Assembly: GCA_000226015.1 (NCBI GenBank)
Contig: JH157398.1
Location: 1 to 57,867, forward strand
DNA from: Mnemiopsis leidyi
Lineage: Eukaryota; Ctenophora; Tentaculata; Lobata; Bolinopsidae
DNA length: 57,867 nt
Reading direction: 5' to 3'
Shown one piece after another: positions 13,729 to 24,984 of the stretch (positions are counted from its first letter, which is position 1; the number at the start of each line of letters is the position of its first letter). Both the position numbers and the translations under genes were made by a program. The notes beneath the pieces were generated by a model. The model was not told the DNA's origin. It did no database searches and saw only the letters and a program-made list of their open reading frames with translations.

Positions 13729-14649
13729 TCAGTGTTGACTAGAAGTATTGGGATGTTGAGTCTGTCTTCTGAGGAGGAGTGGTCGATAAACACGCTGTAA
13801 AAGTGAGTGAGGGAGTTGCTGGATATACTCCCTCATTTCTCTCCTTCTGCAGAAGAAAATGAGGGGGTTAAGAGCCGAATTGAGAGGTACTGCCAGCCAA
13901 ACTGAGAATTCTCCCAAGAGCCGTAGCGAGTGACCCGCTTCTTCTTCCTCAACAAAGTGCATTGCGTAGAGACATACACCAAATATGGTGTTGAATATCA
14001 GAAAACAGGTCGACACGATGAGGACAGTAATTGTAGCCCTCCTTTTTCCCCTCATCATGGACTCCTGGTTAGTAGGACTACTTGGATCTCGCTTGGCTAG
14101 CAGTTTCCAGGATAGCAGCGCACTTGAAGTTGTGTTGACGAGTATAAACACTGTGAGGAGCACTATCATCACAGCGTTATCAAACTCCATGTAGAAGTTC
14201 AGCTTTGACAAATCTACGTAGTAAAAGTAGAACCGTAAGAGCGCCCTGAAGATAACTTGTCCTAAATAAGCAGCTGTAACGGCATTCAGAACCTTCCCAA
14301 CAATCTGGTAGAAAGGAAGACAGACAGAGACTGCTCTAGTTACGCCAAGCAGACATGTAGCAAAACCTGTACTCTCAATAGATACGTCCAGCACAGCGAA
14401 CACTGCTCTAAAGGGAAACTTAGTGTACCCGCAACTTGCTCCTTTACAGTAATAGAACGCTATGGACAAGACGTCCGAACCACAGACTAGCAAGTCGAAT
14501 ATATTGAGCAGGATAAACAGTTGTCTGCTGAGGCCTTTATCGCCCCTTCCGATGAAGTAGGACAATGAAATTGAGTTTGTGAATGTTCCTAGGGCTCCTA
14601 CAAGACCACTGCAGACCGTTATTGCTTTCACCACTGCAGCGTAGCTCAT
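13729..14649 (-). CDS. Orphan rhodopsin-class GPCR, intronless, 306 residues
   Basis: Seven hydrophobic segments are visible. Helix 7 carries the NPxxF-type signature in NSALNPLIFFCRRRE, followed by a basic helix-8-like tail. The usual DRY at the end of helix 3 is replaced by TRA (GVTRAVSVCLPF), so coupling may be atypical. I start at the first in-frame ATG (14647-14649). The same frame stays open upstream to 14712 with potential N-glycosylation sites but no ATG, so an upstream exon could add a longer N-terminus. A decayed relative lies just upstream at 15.1-15.4 kb, showing local tandem duplication. The ligand is unknown, and similarity to known subfamilies cannot be judged by eye. Confidence 0.8.
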   Translation of the reverse strand: MSYAAVVKAITVCSGLVGALGTFTNSISLSYFIGRGDKGLSRQLFILLNIFDLLVCGSDVLSIAFYYCKGASCGYTKFPFRAVFAVLDVSIESTGFATCLLGVTRAVSVCLPFYQIVGKVLNAVTAAYLGQVIFRALLRFYFYYVDLSKLNFYMEFDNAVMIVLLTVFILVNTTSSALLSWKLLAKRDPSSPTNQESMMRGKRRATITVLIVSTCFLIFNTIFGVCLYAMHFVEEEEAGHSLRLLGEFSVWLAVPLNSALNPLIFFCRRREMREYIQQLPHSLLQRVYRPLLLRRQTQHPNTSSQH

Positions 14650-15089
14650 TTTAGTGCAGGCAAGGTTCTCAGAATTGTTATTTGAAAATATATTACAACT
14701 ATAAGTAGGCAACGTGTAAGGTCGATAACTACAAGGTACTTCATCGCTTTACCTTCCAGAAACACCTACTCATCGTAAAGATGTCACAACAGTTTCCGTA
14801 TCACTTAGCACGTGTGAAAACCAGATGGAAGTTTCGTGAAATCACAAAAATGTTTGACTTTGAATATATAAGGTGCCACGTTGGTTGGTTTTAGATCACA
14901 TCTATAAAATCAGTAGGATTTCAGCGCAGATTCCTCGATGTTATGATCGCATTCTCGTCTTTTAGCCGTTTGATCACGGCAAAGAGATACACAATCGTCA
15001 TCAATACAAGTAAAATTAATATTGCGACCTGAGCAGACACGAAAATTTAAATCAATCTCCTTAAGCTTTTGAAGTCATATGCCTTGACC

Positions 15090-15365
15090 TGATTCTCAAG
15101 GGTATTCTCGATAGATACCTCCAGCCCAACAAATACTGCTCTAAAAGGGAATTTATTTATTTCGCAATTAGCTGGTCAATCTTAGAAAGAAAACACTACA
15201 GATAGAACGACGAGCACGCTGACTAGCAAGTCAAATGCATTTATTAGGATAAATTATTGTCGACACACACCTTTCTGAAACTTTTCATTGAAACAGTACG
15301 AGGATATGGGATTTGTTATTGTTCCTAAAGCTCCTATAAGACCAGAGAGGAGAGAGAGAATTAGT
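15090..15365 (-). pseudogene. Fragment of a duplicated GPCR gene, broken
   Basis: This stretch aligns by eye to 14390-14620 of the neighbouring intact GPCR in the same orientation. Shared stretches include actgctctaaa.gggaa (encoding the helix 2-3 loop), ctagcaagtc (helix 2) and gttcctaaagctcctataagacca (helix 1; compare gttcctagggctcctacaagacca in the intact gene). Small insertions and deletions break the frame, and the remaining helices 4-7 are missing. It is a relic of a tandem duplication. Confidence 0.75.
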
Positions 15366-16388
15366 CAACTTTCAGTACTAACTGTGCTTCATCCCATTTC
15401 CTGTCGGAACGTGATCTTCAAAAATATGTCATCTTTAAAGGTATGTCATATGGGTAAACTGATGATTCAACCTGTGTTGTGTTAAACTTTTCTTATCAAT
15501 TTTGAAAATCATACATTTTCTTAAAAATTGTTATTTGACATTTGTATAGTGAGGGATTCAACTTTCAAGAATATTGTCGTATTACGCGATATTCATGGGT
15601 TTTCGGGGGTCGGGAGAGCTGTTACATTGGCCTTGCGACAGTATTTTACTTAAACAGCAGAGAAACCAGTAACGACCGCTTTAGCTAAGTTCAAGAACAC
15701 CCTGTCGTGTGAAAAAAAATGTTTAGGCATGTTTTTGACTTTGTAATATGCCTTATAACGTACGAAGAGTCAACAAAATATTTGCGGCTGAAGAGTCTAC
15801 AGTGTAGACTAGTATGTTAGGTGACAAGACCATTTTTCAAAGATAAGAAATAAACATAAAATCAGATAATACTGGTTCCCATGGGGTCACATTACACGAC
15901 ATAATTAGTGCATATTATGTGATATATAACCCAAGAACCACGTAAAGCAATCCGAGTTCTGATAATTGAAAACTTAGGAAAGTTAGAACCCATTTAGGTG
16001 TCACGAGGCATCAGAATATGAAATAAACGCCCAGTAGGCGATCAGGTGCTGAGACGTGAGGGGACGCAAAAGGGACATGAGCCCTGTCAAAAAAGGGCAA
16101 GGTCTTAGACGGCATGCGGGGGTAGCCATCTGAGAATTTATCAGCTGTTAATGTACTACCTCACTCTACCTCTCTATAAAAGTAAAAACAGTCGTTTTCG
16201 GTATCACCTCCTTTCCAAATTCATCGACAGAAGCAGATGATCACAACAGCTTCTCCATCCTGAATTCCTGATGGACACATCTACACACGGATAAAACCTA
16301 TAAAATATACTTAGGTCATGTCTAACTTCAGCTGACGGACTACACCCTAACCTTTGGTTTTAACACAACCACACAACCAACCTGCAGA

Positions 16389-16725
16389 CGGAGCAACCCC
16401 TAACCAACTTGAGATCCTATTCAGCCTCAAGAGGAAAGCAGCTAAACACCTTTCTGTGACACAGAATCTCATCACTAAAGTCCTCGCCGAACCACCGCTT
16501 GAAGTCAACCAGAACCTCCCTGTAATGGAGTCCTTTGCTCGAGTTGTTCAACGTAGCAGAGTGGAAGCTTCCGGATCTGCACAACATTCAGAAGCAACCA
16601 CCTACGAGGAGTTTTCTTTACCCCAGAGTCCAGACCTGCACTTTGCTAGAAGTTCTCTTGGAGGTTCATTTATGTCGTTCAATTCTGATGTATCGTCTAC
16701 GTCACTATATAATTGGTTCTTATAG
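16389..16725 (+). CDS. Possible terminal coding exon of an unidentified gene
   Basis: An open frame of about 111 residues begins after a convincing acceptor (accaacctgcag at 16377-16388) and ends at a stop at 16723-16725. It includes LEILFSLKRKAAKHLSVTQN and ends in SSTSLYNWFL. Within the frame the first ATG is internal (near 16525), so an upstream exon is required if this is real. Ser/Thr/Pro content is high towards the end. I recognise no family and could not find a matching upstream exon. Confidence 0.35.
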
Positions 16726-18205
16726 TTGCTGGCATAATTAGGTCGAGCATGCTAACAAGCTCAATGTTCTATTGGCAGGATCTTAACAGTTTCTTAAATG
16801 CCCGTTAGTTTAGCGCACATAATCTATTTGAGCTGCCTCCAATTAAACTTTAATGAAGTGCTTATAACGACTCCAAAGTTCAAAGATGAAAGACTTATCT
16901 GATCTTGTTTCAGATGTTAACACTAACAGAAACATTTCAAAATGTATGATATGTAATATTTGAGAAAATAGAGGACAGAGTCGGCCATAGACAGATCTGC
17001 AGTTATTAGAGTAGGAATTCTGTTTTGTTATCTTAGCTTGTAGGCATTAGACTACTAATGCCATTAGTAAGGAGTTTCAGGCATCTGTTAACGAAAAGAT
17101 GAAACATCTTGATTCATTGCCTTACAAATATACATTTATTTAAAAAAATAAATATGAATTAAATCATAAAGTTAGATATTTTAAGTTCGTAGTTAAATTT
17201 TTGAAATACCTTGAATCAAGTTTCCGATCATACGAGGAGAAATTTCTCTGGAGGAATTTCTCTGCAGCTGTTTCCGTAACGCTGAGAGAGCCATCTGGCA
17301 TCTATCTCAGAACAAGCAAAAAACCGACAAAGAAATTGCTAGGTTCTGACGTCACAGTAAATGCGGAAGTAAAGTTGGAATGTGAATCATTCACCCTGAC
17401 ATGTGCGCGGATTTCCTTTCACCTCTAGATACCTACGCGTACGTACGTGCGCGTGTTTTTTGAATGAGACAAAATTGTGTTGGTACATAAAATCTTAACT
17501 CGCGCCTTACATTTTATGGTTCTATCCAGCATTTCAGATTACTTGTTTTTGGAATTTACACTAACCACCAAATTTCTCGCATCTTATCGTTTAACGATGT
17601 CCAACATATTAACTTCAATCATTTAATTGAACTACTGTCCCTTAAATTATACGTGGGGCATACTACAGAGAATGAAAAGAACACTGAACTTCTTTGCCAA
17701 TAGTCAGGTAAAAAATCTGAAGAAGTAAAACAATTTTTCTATTTGCGAGTTTAGTGCTACCATTGACAACACCAAATCTTAAAAACACTACCGCATGCAC
17801 ATTAAAGTTTGCCATCGAACAACTAAGCAGAACGACGCATATTCTAATGATATTTCTGCCTAAACCAGTCAGAAAAATTTTTATCTAAAATATAGCATTG
17901 ATGGCCAGCCCCAACAAATCACATTTGAAAAAATCTACATTTAAACAGATTAGAGGGAAACGGGAATGGATGTAGCAAATGTAAACATGCCAAAGGAATC
18001 CCGAAAATAATTATGTTACAAATCACTTCACATTATTTACAATTAAAATTGAGCATGATATGTTGAATTGAAAACCGATCGTCATGGAAAACTCTTGAGG
18101 ATATTTGTCATTAATCAATCGTATTTTGGGATGATTATCACTGTTCCTGGCCAAAGCTAAACGTAAAAACTGTGAATAATTTAAAGAGATCAAAGTTCAG
18201 GATGT
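16726..18205. other. AT-rich non-coding stretch
   Basis: Between the orphan exon and the 3' end of XBP1. A plus-strand ORF at 17201-17428 has no supporting features. Nothing else is definable; part of it is presumably the XBP1 3' UTR. Confidence 0.35.
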
Positions 18206-21200
18206 TCAAAACGTAAGCGAATCCGATAAGAATTTGTCAGAGTCCCAATCGATTGAATCCGAAAGAGGTGACAAGGTATTCAGATCAGCCGAGTCGGTGC
18301 TAAAACTGTCCATGTGTGCGTCGTTGCTGCTGAATATGTCTGGTTCTGATCCAATAAAGTCGCTCCCGAGACCGGAGTCTGGAGAGCCCATGGAAAGTGG
18401 AATGTCAGAAAAGAGGTCAGGTGTGGCGCACTCTCGGAAAATATCGTCCCAATCGATCACAGAATCTTCTGGAGTGATGGACGGACGAATGTCCTCGACT
18501 TTGGGAACGTCAGGTGCAGGAACAGATTGAGGAGCAGGTTTAGGAGCAGCCTGAGGAGCAGATACAGGAGTAGGTTTGGGGACGACAAGGGTCTTCTCAT
18601 CAGGTGCGGAACTGGACGTGGAGATGGGCTTGGGAGCGATCATTAGGGGTTTAGTAACTTGTTCCACGGTCCGGGTAGTTCCCTCCACTATAACACGGTT
18701 AGTAGCATGTCCGGCGGGGGCGGCTGTCCGGGCAGCGCTCTTTGGGGCAGCGCTCTTGAGTATGGCGACGTACGTCTTCCTAGTAGGAGCAGGCGGGTCA
18801 GTCTGCGTCGAGATTGTACACTGCCCGACTGTCTTGGTGAAGGGTTCTTGAGCGGGTATACCCTGCGAAATGAATTCGGTCAAAGTTGTTACACGTAACA
18901 TAGCAGATCAAGACGTAAACATTCCAATATTGGTAATTGAGTACATGTACTGTTTCTAGTCCGGACAATTTTGTGCAGTTGTTGTTGAGTAATGTCTTTG
19001 TGTGTAAATTCAACTATACCCAGTCCTGACACAAAGAAGTATACACAATAAGTATACACTATGTACAATACGTATACACTATGTACAATACGTACAGTTC
19101 TACCTAATGACACAACAAAACGTTACACTTCTGAGTTTGAGACGAGTTGTTTGATTTGATTAGCTCATGTAACACAGCATGTACACGTCTTTTGTATGGG
19201 TGTGCTGCAGTGTTAGGAATCTTCTAAGGTACGCAATACGCACGGGAGCACACTGCACTGTATAGCACTATAGCATCACACACATAAGTGATCTCACAAA
19301 AAAGCAGTGTTTACTACTGCAGTGTTACACTGGACCGGAAACGTCACATCCGTAATGCACGTCACGTGTAAACGTTAACTACAACAGTTAGTGACATTAC
19401 TCCTGTACTTGAACCAGTAGTTGTGGGCTGGGGAGTAGCAAACGTGTGTAACGATTTTATAACTCTTGGTATACAGTTACACATATTTACACATATTTTC
19501 ACAAACAATAAAGCCGTTTTAAATATTTACAGCTTATTAAAAATTGGTCGTTATAAGTCGAGAGATGTAATAAAAAACGAAATTCTAGACCAAGATTAGT
19601 CCCGTATACATATGATATGTGTAATCGGAATGTAGAAACATTAGTCTGTATCAACCAAGGACAACTTGACCAGCAATAATTGCTGTGAGTCGAATTTATT
19701 TTCCAGTCCTAATAACTAATTAACTTTGCCCTGACTGATGTTATATTATATGTACCAAGTTTCATAACCCAACAAAACGACCCAGGTTAGATATATGTGA
19801 TATATTTCGCAATCCAACCGCGTCCCTCTACGTGTCCTATTGTGAAATTTCTAGCACGATAGGTAGCACTTTCGACTTTTGAAAAAGTGTACTGAGTTAA
19901 TTATCTTTCTCAAGACAATTTAACATATGGTCGGGACAGAGCAACAAATTTCTTCAATAAAACATTCTACACATCCTTTGTTAATGCGCCAGCAGAGTGA
20001 GTCAGGCGAAAACAAAGGCCGGGAGTAAGTGTGTAATTATTCCATATATGGTCAGACACCTGGGCCACGTCCTCGCCTCACAATAGTCCACTGTCCATAT
20101 ACTGTCTCCGAGAATACAAGATGGCAGTAAAGAACAGAGAGAGCGAGCGGTTCTATCACTTATTTAACTGAGAGAAGCATTGTTTCGCAATATTATGTAT
20201 TGTGCAAGTGACCACATGACTTTGAGGCAATGTGTTACAGAGTATGATAGATAATTAACTAACTGGTTGAAGAACGTCAATTTAATAAACAGAAGGTTAT
20301 AAAGGGATAATTCTGTGAGGGTTGGGTCTGTACAGTCATCAACCAGCAACATACATATACAGTACCACACATCCCACACATACAATATTTCATACATACA
20401 GTATCCCATACATACAGTATCCCATACATACAGTATCCCATACATACAGTATCCCATACATACAGTATCCCATACATACAGTATCCCAAACATACAGTAT
20501 CCCATACGTACAGTATCCCATACATACAGTATCCCACACATACAGTATCCCATACATACAGTATCCCATACATACAGTATCCCATACATACAGTATCCCA
20601 TACATACAGTATCCCACACATACAGTATCCCATACATACAGTATCCCATACGTACAGTATCCCATACATACAGTAGCCCATACATACAGTATCCCATTCA
20701 CCACTAAGATTCCCATATAACGTGTAATCAGAAAACTGATAAACAAGTTGCCAAGTTCTTGCTGCCAAGTGCATACTCTTTACATGGCTCAATATCACAT
20801 GATAAAGTTAATTGTTAATAGCTTACATGTGTATTATACACGTGTGTACTATACTATGCTATATACACTCCAAGTACCACGACAGTTCACGTCTCAATAG
20901 TCACACTATTTGTTCGCTTGTTCAGTTAACTGGAACTGACAAGCGGTGAGTGAGAATGAGCTGAGTATAGCTATATGCTCTCGGTATACCTGACCAGTGT
21001 ACACTGTACATAACTTTTAATAAGTAGACAGAAAAATGCTTTAGAAGTATCCGTACAATGATCCAGCTCTAAAGCGTCTCATGAGCATATGTAGCTACGT
21101 TATAGATATTATAAGGAGTAACATGTGATGATATGATGATATCATCCCTATGATAGTATTATCATATGTATTACCTACATTAAGATGTAAGATGTGTTAA

Positions 21201-21917
21201 CTAAAAAAATATGTAAAATGAAACTCACCGCGCAAGTAGCTGCAAGAGTAAGAGGGCCCACGGCAGGGGACCTGTGATTGCTGCAGAATCGTCAGTCCCT
21301 CTTAGCTGCATGCTGCATATCCTTCGTAGATTACTGTTCTGAAATACAGCAACGTTGTTATATCGACAGTTCAAGAAGCTAAGTGTTTATTTAGTTTGCA
21401 ATGTATGACGGGAAAACATAGGAAATTTATCAGAACTCCATCTTACTTCTTTTTCAAGTTGAGCTACGCGCTCTTCAAGTTCTGATACGTAAAGTTTCTT
21501 TCTGTCTCTGGCTTGTTGTGCAGACATCCTGTTTTTCAACTTCCTGAAACACAGTAGTAATGAGAAGCCCATGACCTCTGTACAATAATCAGTTTTATTA
21601 AAAGTGTTAACTTAAAACACACACAAGAAAGTATGGCATATAACGAGTGTTACAAATTAAGGATGGCCAACAAACAAGGAAATCTAACAAATCTAATCTA
21701 ACGGATACCAACAGATGCCGTCTGATAGTTTCCAGATACAACGGCTTTGTTCGAAGCTCATAAGTACGAGGCATTCATACATTAAACCAAACCTTTTAAG
21801 ATTGCGTTCATCAGGTGAGAGCTTGGAATAATCCGCTCGTTTCCTCTTACGAACTTCTGGCTGAGCACAATCACTCATCTTCTCAGTATCAGATTCCGAT
21901 TTCGGAACCAAGGTCAT
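18206..21917 (-). CDS. XBP1: XBP1 bZIP transcription factor of the unfolded protein response
   Basis: Four conventional exons: 21793-21917, 21447-21543, 21229-21338 and 18206-18862. The first two encode RKRKRADYSKLSPDERNLKR followed by the basic region RKLKNRMSAQQARDRKK and a leucine zipper (VSELEERVAQLEKE), the layout of XBP1. Exon 3 continues the zipper (NSNLRRICSMQLRG) and then a hydrophobic run, PLPWALLLLQLLA. Read conventionally, the frame enters exon 4 out of register and stops at 18688-18690 (168 residues, XBP1u-like). Removing a 20-nt segment (21264-21283) from exon 3 shifts the frame so exon 4 is open to 18206 (322 residues, XBP1s-like). That C-terminus is Pro/Ala-rich and then acidic and Ser-rich, as in an activation domain. 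The hydrophobic run sits where vertebrate XBP1u has its membrane-targeting HR2. An acceptor AG lies 1 nt before the ATG. Confidence 0.92.
19040..19094. repeat. Short direct repeat in the XBP1 intron
   Basis: The unit gtatacactatgtacaatac is repeated almost exactly two to three times in tandem. No further function is visible. Confidence 0.6.
20386..20697. repeat. 16-bp minisatellite in the last XBP1 intron
   Basis: About 20 copies of a 16-bp unit (cccatacatacagtat) with a few point variants. Because 16 is not a multiple of 3 and the unit has no stop, several frames on both strands stay open and give artefact peptides with period 16. These are not genes. Confidence 0.95.
21264..21283 (-). other. 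XBP1: Predicted 20-nt IRE1-type unconventional intron in XBP1
   Basis: In mRNA sense the first cleavage loop is CTG/CAGC closed by GATT and AATC (outer stem GGGA...TCCC). The second is CTG/CCGT closed by CCC and GGG. Both 7-nt loops fit the CNG/CNGN pattern known for HAC1/XBP1 introns. The segment between the cuts is 20 nt, which is 2 modulo 3, exactly the shift needed to open the long frame of the last exon. Lengths of 20-26 nt are typical of the family. Confidence 0.8.
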
Positions 21918-22007
21918 TCTGTAATCAAAACAAACAAAGATATAAACAATAAGGTAGTATTAGGATCGGTTCTTGGCACAACAAACAAGAGATCAGAGTT
22001 AACCTAT

Positions 22008-22026
22008 CGTGTAGATTTGCCATTGG
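22008..22026 (-). promoter_or_regulatory. ERSE-like element upstream of XBP1
   Basis: In XBP1 sense the sequence reads CCAAT, nine bases, then ACACG. The ER stress response element is CCAAT-N9-CCACG, so there is one mismatch in ten defined positions. It lies about 90 bp upstream of the XBP1 start codon. Known XBP1 promoters carry ERSEs. A chance match is possible, and there may be a 5' UTR intron between it and the ATG. Confidence 0.45.
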
Positions 22027-22149
22027 CGTTTGATGCTATATCCAACGCGACTTTAAATCACAGCCCCATGACATGATGTTGATGGCGCTAAACAGCGGCG
22101 CGCAAACACCGGTTTGACTTTCCACTAAAAATAAAACACAAAACAGTCC

Positions 22150-23060
22150 AAATTGTGTTGCAGTATAGCCCCACTTTAGGCGGCAGGGCTAGGCAGTAAG
22201 CAACGTCTATAGTCAAGCAACGGCAATTCTTAACTGGGGACCTTAGACTTTGAAGAAAGAGCCGCGCAGTTTTTTGTTTTGATTAGCTAGCCCTGCTGTC
22301 GCTACGGGTCTTGTACAGCAGCGCGCACCCTCCCGTCATTTTATTCTCCGCGCCGGGATTGTACGGCAGCGCGCACCCTCCTGTCATTTTATTCGCTTCG
22401 AATGAGGGTCGGACGATAAGTCAGACAATCTCCGGCAATGAGGGTCGGGAATGAGGGTCGGACAAAGTCAGACAACTACGGGTCACAACGTGAAACAATA
22501 AGCACCCAGTTAAGACGGAAATATAGTATATATAATCTTGTCCGCGTCCATGATTAATATATAATAATGCATTGTAAATAAAAACTAGAAACTTAATTTT
22601 AAACTTAATTTGCTCTAACCATAGCACATAGCCCTTTTCATTAATTTGTACGGCAGCGCACACCCTCCTTGCTCCTGTCATTTTATTCCCCATCCCAGAC
22701 ATGAGACAACAATCTTACATGTACAAACATTCACTAATTTGCACGCTTACAGCATAGCAGCCCAGTTGCCTGGGGACCCAGCCTTAATTTTTGCTTTCAT
22801 GCAAAAAATCGGAGGGAAACGTAAAGAAAGCCGGAGGGAAACGTAAAGAGAGCCGCGCAGCGCTCGGTAACAGCTTAGCCGTAACACGTAAGTTTGTTTG
22901 ACTTTATCCGACCCTCACTCGAAGCGAATAGCTAGTATAGATACATTTTATGTTTTATCCGAAAATAAAATTTCGGGAGTGGGGAGGGTGCGGACTGTTG
23001 TACAAATACAATTCTGAATTCGAATGAGGGTCGAACATTGTTGGACAACAATTCAAGGAA
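22150..23060. repeat. Cluster of dispersed direct and inverted repeats
   Basis: Upstream of XBP1. The segment gcgcgcaccctcc.gtcattttatt occurs at about 22320 and 22370, and a close form near 22655. The motif aatgagggtcgg occurs several times (22400-22460 and, as aatgagggtcga, 23020), and in inverse orientation as ccgaccctcactcgaagcgaa near 22905. The segment agagccgcgcag occurs at 22258 and 22850. The arrangement suggests rearranged copies of one non-autonomous element. No coding frame is present. Confidence 0.6.
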
Positions 23061-23373
23061 TAACGCCGCGCGCGTTAAAGACCACAAATATAGAACCAGT
23101 ATAAAATCGAGCGCTCTTACGGCTGTTTTCTAAGCGAACTTCGTCTTGTTCTTGATTGATGTCTACAAGGGGATAAATCTTTTCAGGTCTTGTTTTCATA
23201 ATCTTAAAAAGTTTTGATCAAACAATATCGGCAATGATTTGCAATCACGTATGTGACAACTGACACAGTATAGATGATGATAGAAATGGAAAATTATTCA
23301 TGACACAGTCTAATCGCAAACTCAGTCTTCTGCTCATTGATTTTAAGACTCCATTTACTAATAACAGATGTAG

Positions 23374-24624
23374 CTACAGGTAGGTTAAGTTTGTATCTTC
23401 ACCCAAAAATTCTTCATCATCAGCATATTCTGATTCAAGGGGCATGCATGAAGGAGTCCTGATTGGGGGTTTGGATGGTCTAAGATAGCACGCAAGTGCA
23501 AAAGTGCTCCCGCAAGTGTTAAAGTAAATAGGACACCAGACAATGAGTCTCCTTGACATGCTTCAGAGAGACTAATAAACACTGAAGGTGTAATTTTACC
23601 TACTCAAACATAATGCTTTGTGTTTGAAGCAAGCGTACAATTTGAATTTGTATTTGTTAAACCTGTACCCTGGCTTTTACAGTTATACTGAAGATATACT
23701 ATACGGAAGATTCTAGATCTTTTAACGGAGACGCTCCTCATTCGGCCCTCAATAATGGTTTCCCGATCATTCGGCTTAGTCGACCAAAGAACATTGCATA
23801 GGCAAATGCCCTTAGTGCACTCCTCTAGGATTGGCGGATCTGGGAATCGAACCCCCAATCTTCTGCATAGAAAGTCAGGTAGATACCACTACAGCACCAA
23901 CCAGTCTGATTTCATCTTCAGTGCAGCCAGCATTTTCCAGTAGATTATGTACTGTTTTTCGACTAATTTTATCAGATTTGGAACTCCTGCCAATACCCAT
24001 TTTGTGAAATTGTCAGTACCGATTCTGAGCAACTGATATGAGCATACGGTGGCACCACACTAGATTGCTGCAACTATGCTCGTGTTTGTAAGCAGTTTGC
24101 TAAGGTCCAGTATAGCTGTCGACCTTTTGACCAAATCCGATGCAGTGTTATTAATGAGAGTTTCCTAACACAGTTTGACAAGGAGAGAGGTCTTAAGCCT
24201 TTAAGAGGGCCCTTAGGTTGTCCAGGTTTCTGTAGAGGAGGAATGACACCTTAACCTATGCTAGATCCATATATGAGTTGCTCTCAAAACAAGTCTCTAT
24301 CATTCTAGCATAAGCTGAGTAATATGTATCACCTGCGTATCATAAGAGTTCATTAGGTATTTCATCTGGTCCAGTTGCTCTACCATTTTTCAATTTATTG
24401 CGTGCCCGCCCAACTTCAATAGAACTTATTGGTAGTCTTAGGGGTCGGGGTGGTACATCAAAAGCATCTAGGGCTTCTTCTTCATTGTTGTACTGTTTTT
24501 CAAAATAGTCCTTCAGAATTTCAGCTTTCTTAACATCACTACCCACTGTTACACCATCATCATTTTTGACACAAATATCAGGGGGTTTCTTTCTGTCTGC
24601 TAGCTGACGAACCACCTCAAACAT
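23374..24624 (-). mobile_element. Decayed LINE (non-LTR) reverse transcriptase
   Basis: Reverse transcriptase blocks occur in the correct order on the minus strand but in different frames. They are GRATGPDEIPNELL (about 24340-24390), a PLQKPGQPKGPLKGLRPLSL block (about 24180-24255), a motif-A-like GIGRSSKSDKI followed by NLLENAGCTEDEIR (about 23915-24005), CQGDSLSGVLFTLTLAGAL (about 23490-23560) and EYADDEEFL (about 23400-23435). Motif A has lost the expected GID, and frameshifts separate the blocks, so it is inactive. A SINE splits it between the CTEDEIR and QGDS blocks. No endonuclease domain is visible, so the element is probably 5'-truncated. Confidence 0.85.
23650..23905 (-). mobile_element. 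tRNA-derived SINE inserted in the LINE
   Basis: In minus orientation the head reads ctggttggtgctgtagtgg (A-box-like) and carries a B box, GGTTCGATTCC, about 45 bases on. It is followed by a roughly 170-bp body ending in a segment (ataactgtaaaagccagggt) shared with other copies in the window. The acceptor stem cannot pair, so it is not a functional tRNA. It starts directly after the LINE codons for DEIR, so it inserted into the older LINE. Confidence 0.8.
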
Positions 24625-24984
24625 TCGTCCTGAAGAATGGGTTGAAGAGATTTCATTAGCGAGTGCCTTGGCAACATCATTGTTATATCCTTCAGTTGTT
24701 TACAGATCTTATACTTCAACAAGTTTATATCTTTCCTGACAGACTTTCTACCATGGATTTGATTGTTGATGTTAACGCTTATATTTGTATATATTTATCT
24801 TATACTTATTTTAATTCGGACACTCCAACAGCCACATGTTACACAAATGTAACGGCCAATTACTGGTGGCTGAATGTACAATTATACGTACACGCCAGTG
24901 ACGGTTAAGGTAGTGTGACCATACTTTTATCGCCCGAGACTTTGCTGCAATGGGCAGCTACTTATTTAACCCTCGAACCCGATT

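Noticed and set aside
18234-18898. Plus-strand ORFs opposite the last XBP1 exon
   Set aside because: They are shadows of the coding exon on the minus strand.
19355-19370. UPRE-like TGACGTG in the XBP1 intron
   Set aside because: The core is short and occurs by chance often; nothing else supports it.
20164-20798. Long overlapping ORFs on both strands with peptides of period 16
   Set aside because: They are translations of the stop-free 16-bp minisatellite and lie in an XBP1 intron.
23836-23904. tRNA gene on the minus strand
   Set aside because: A and B boxes are present but the acceptor stem does not pair, and the sequence continues into a repeated SINE body.
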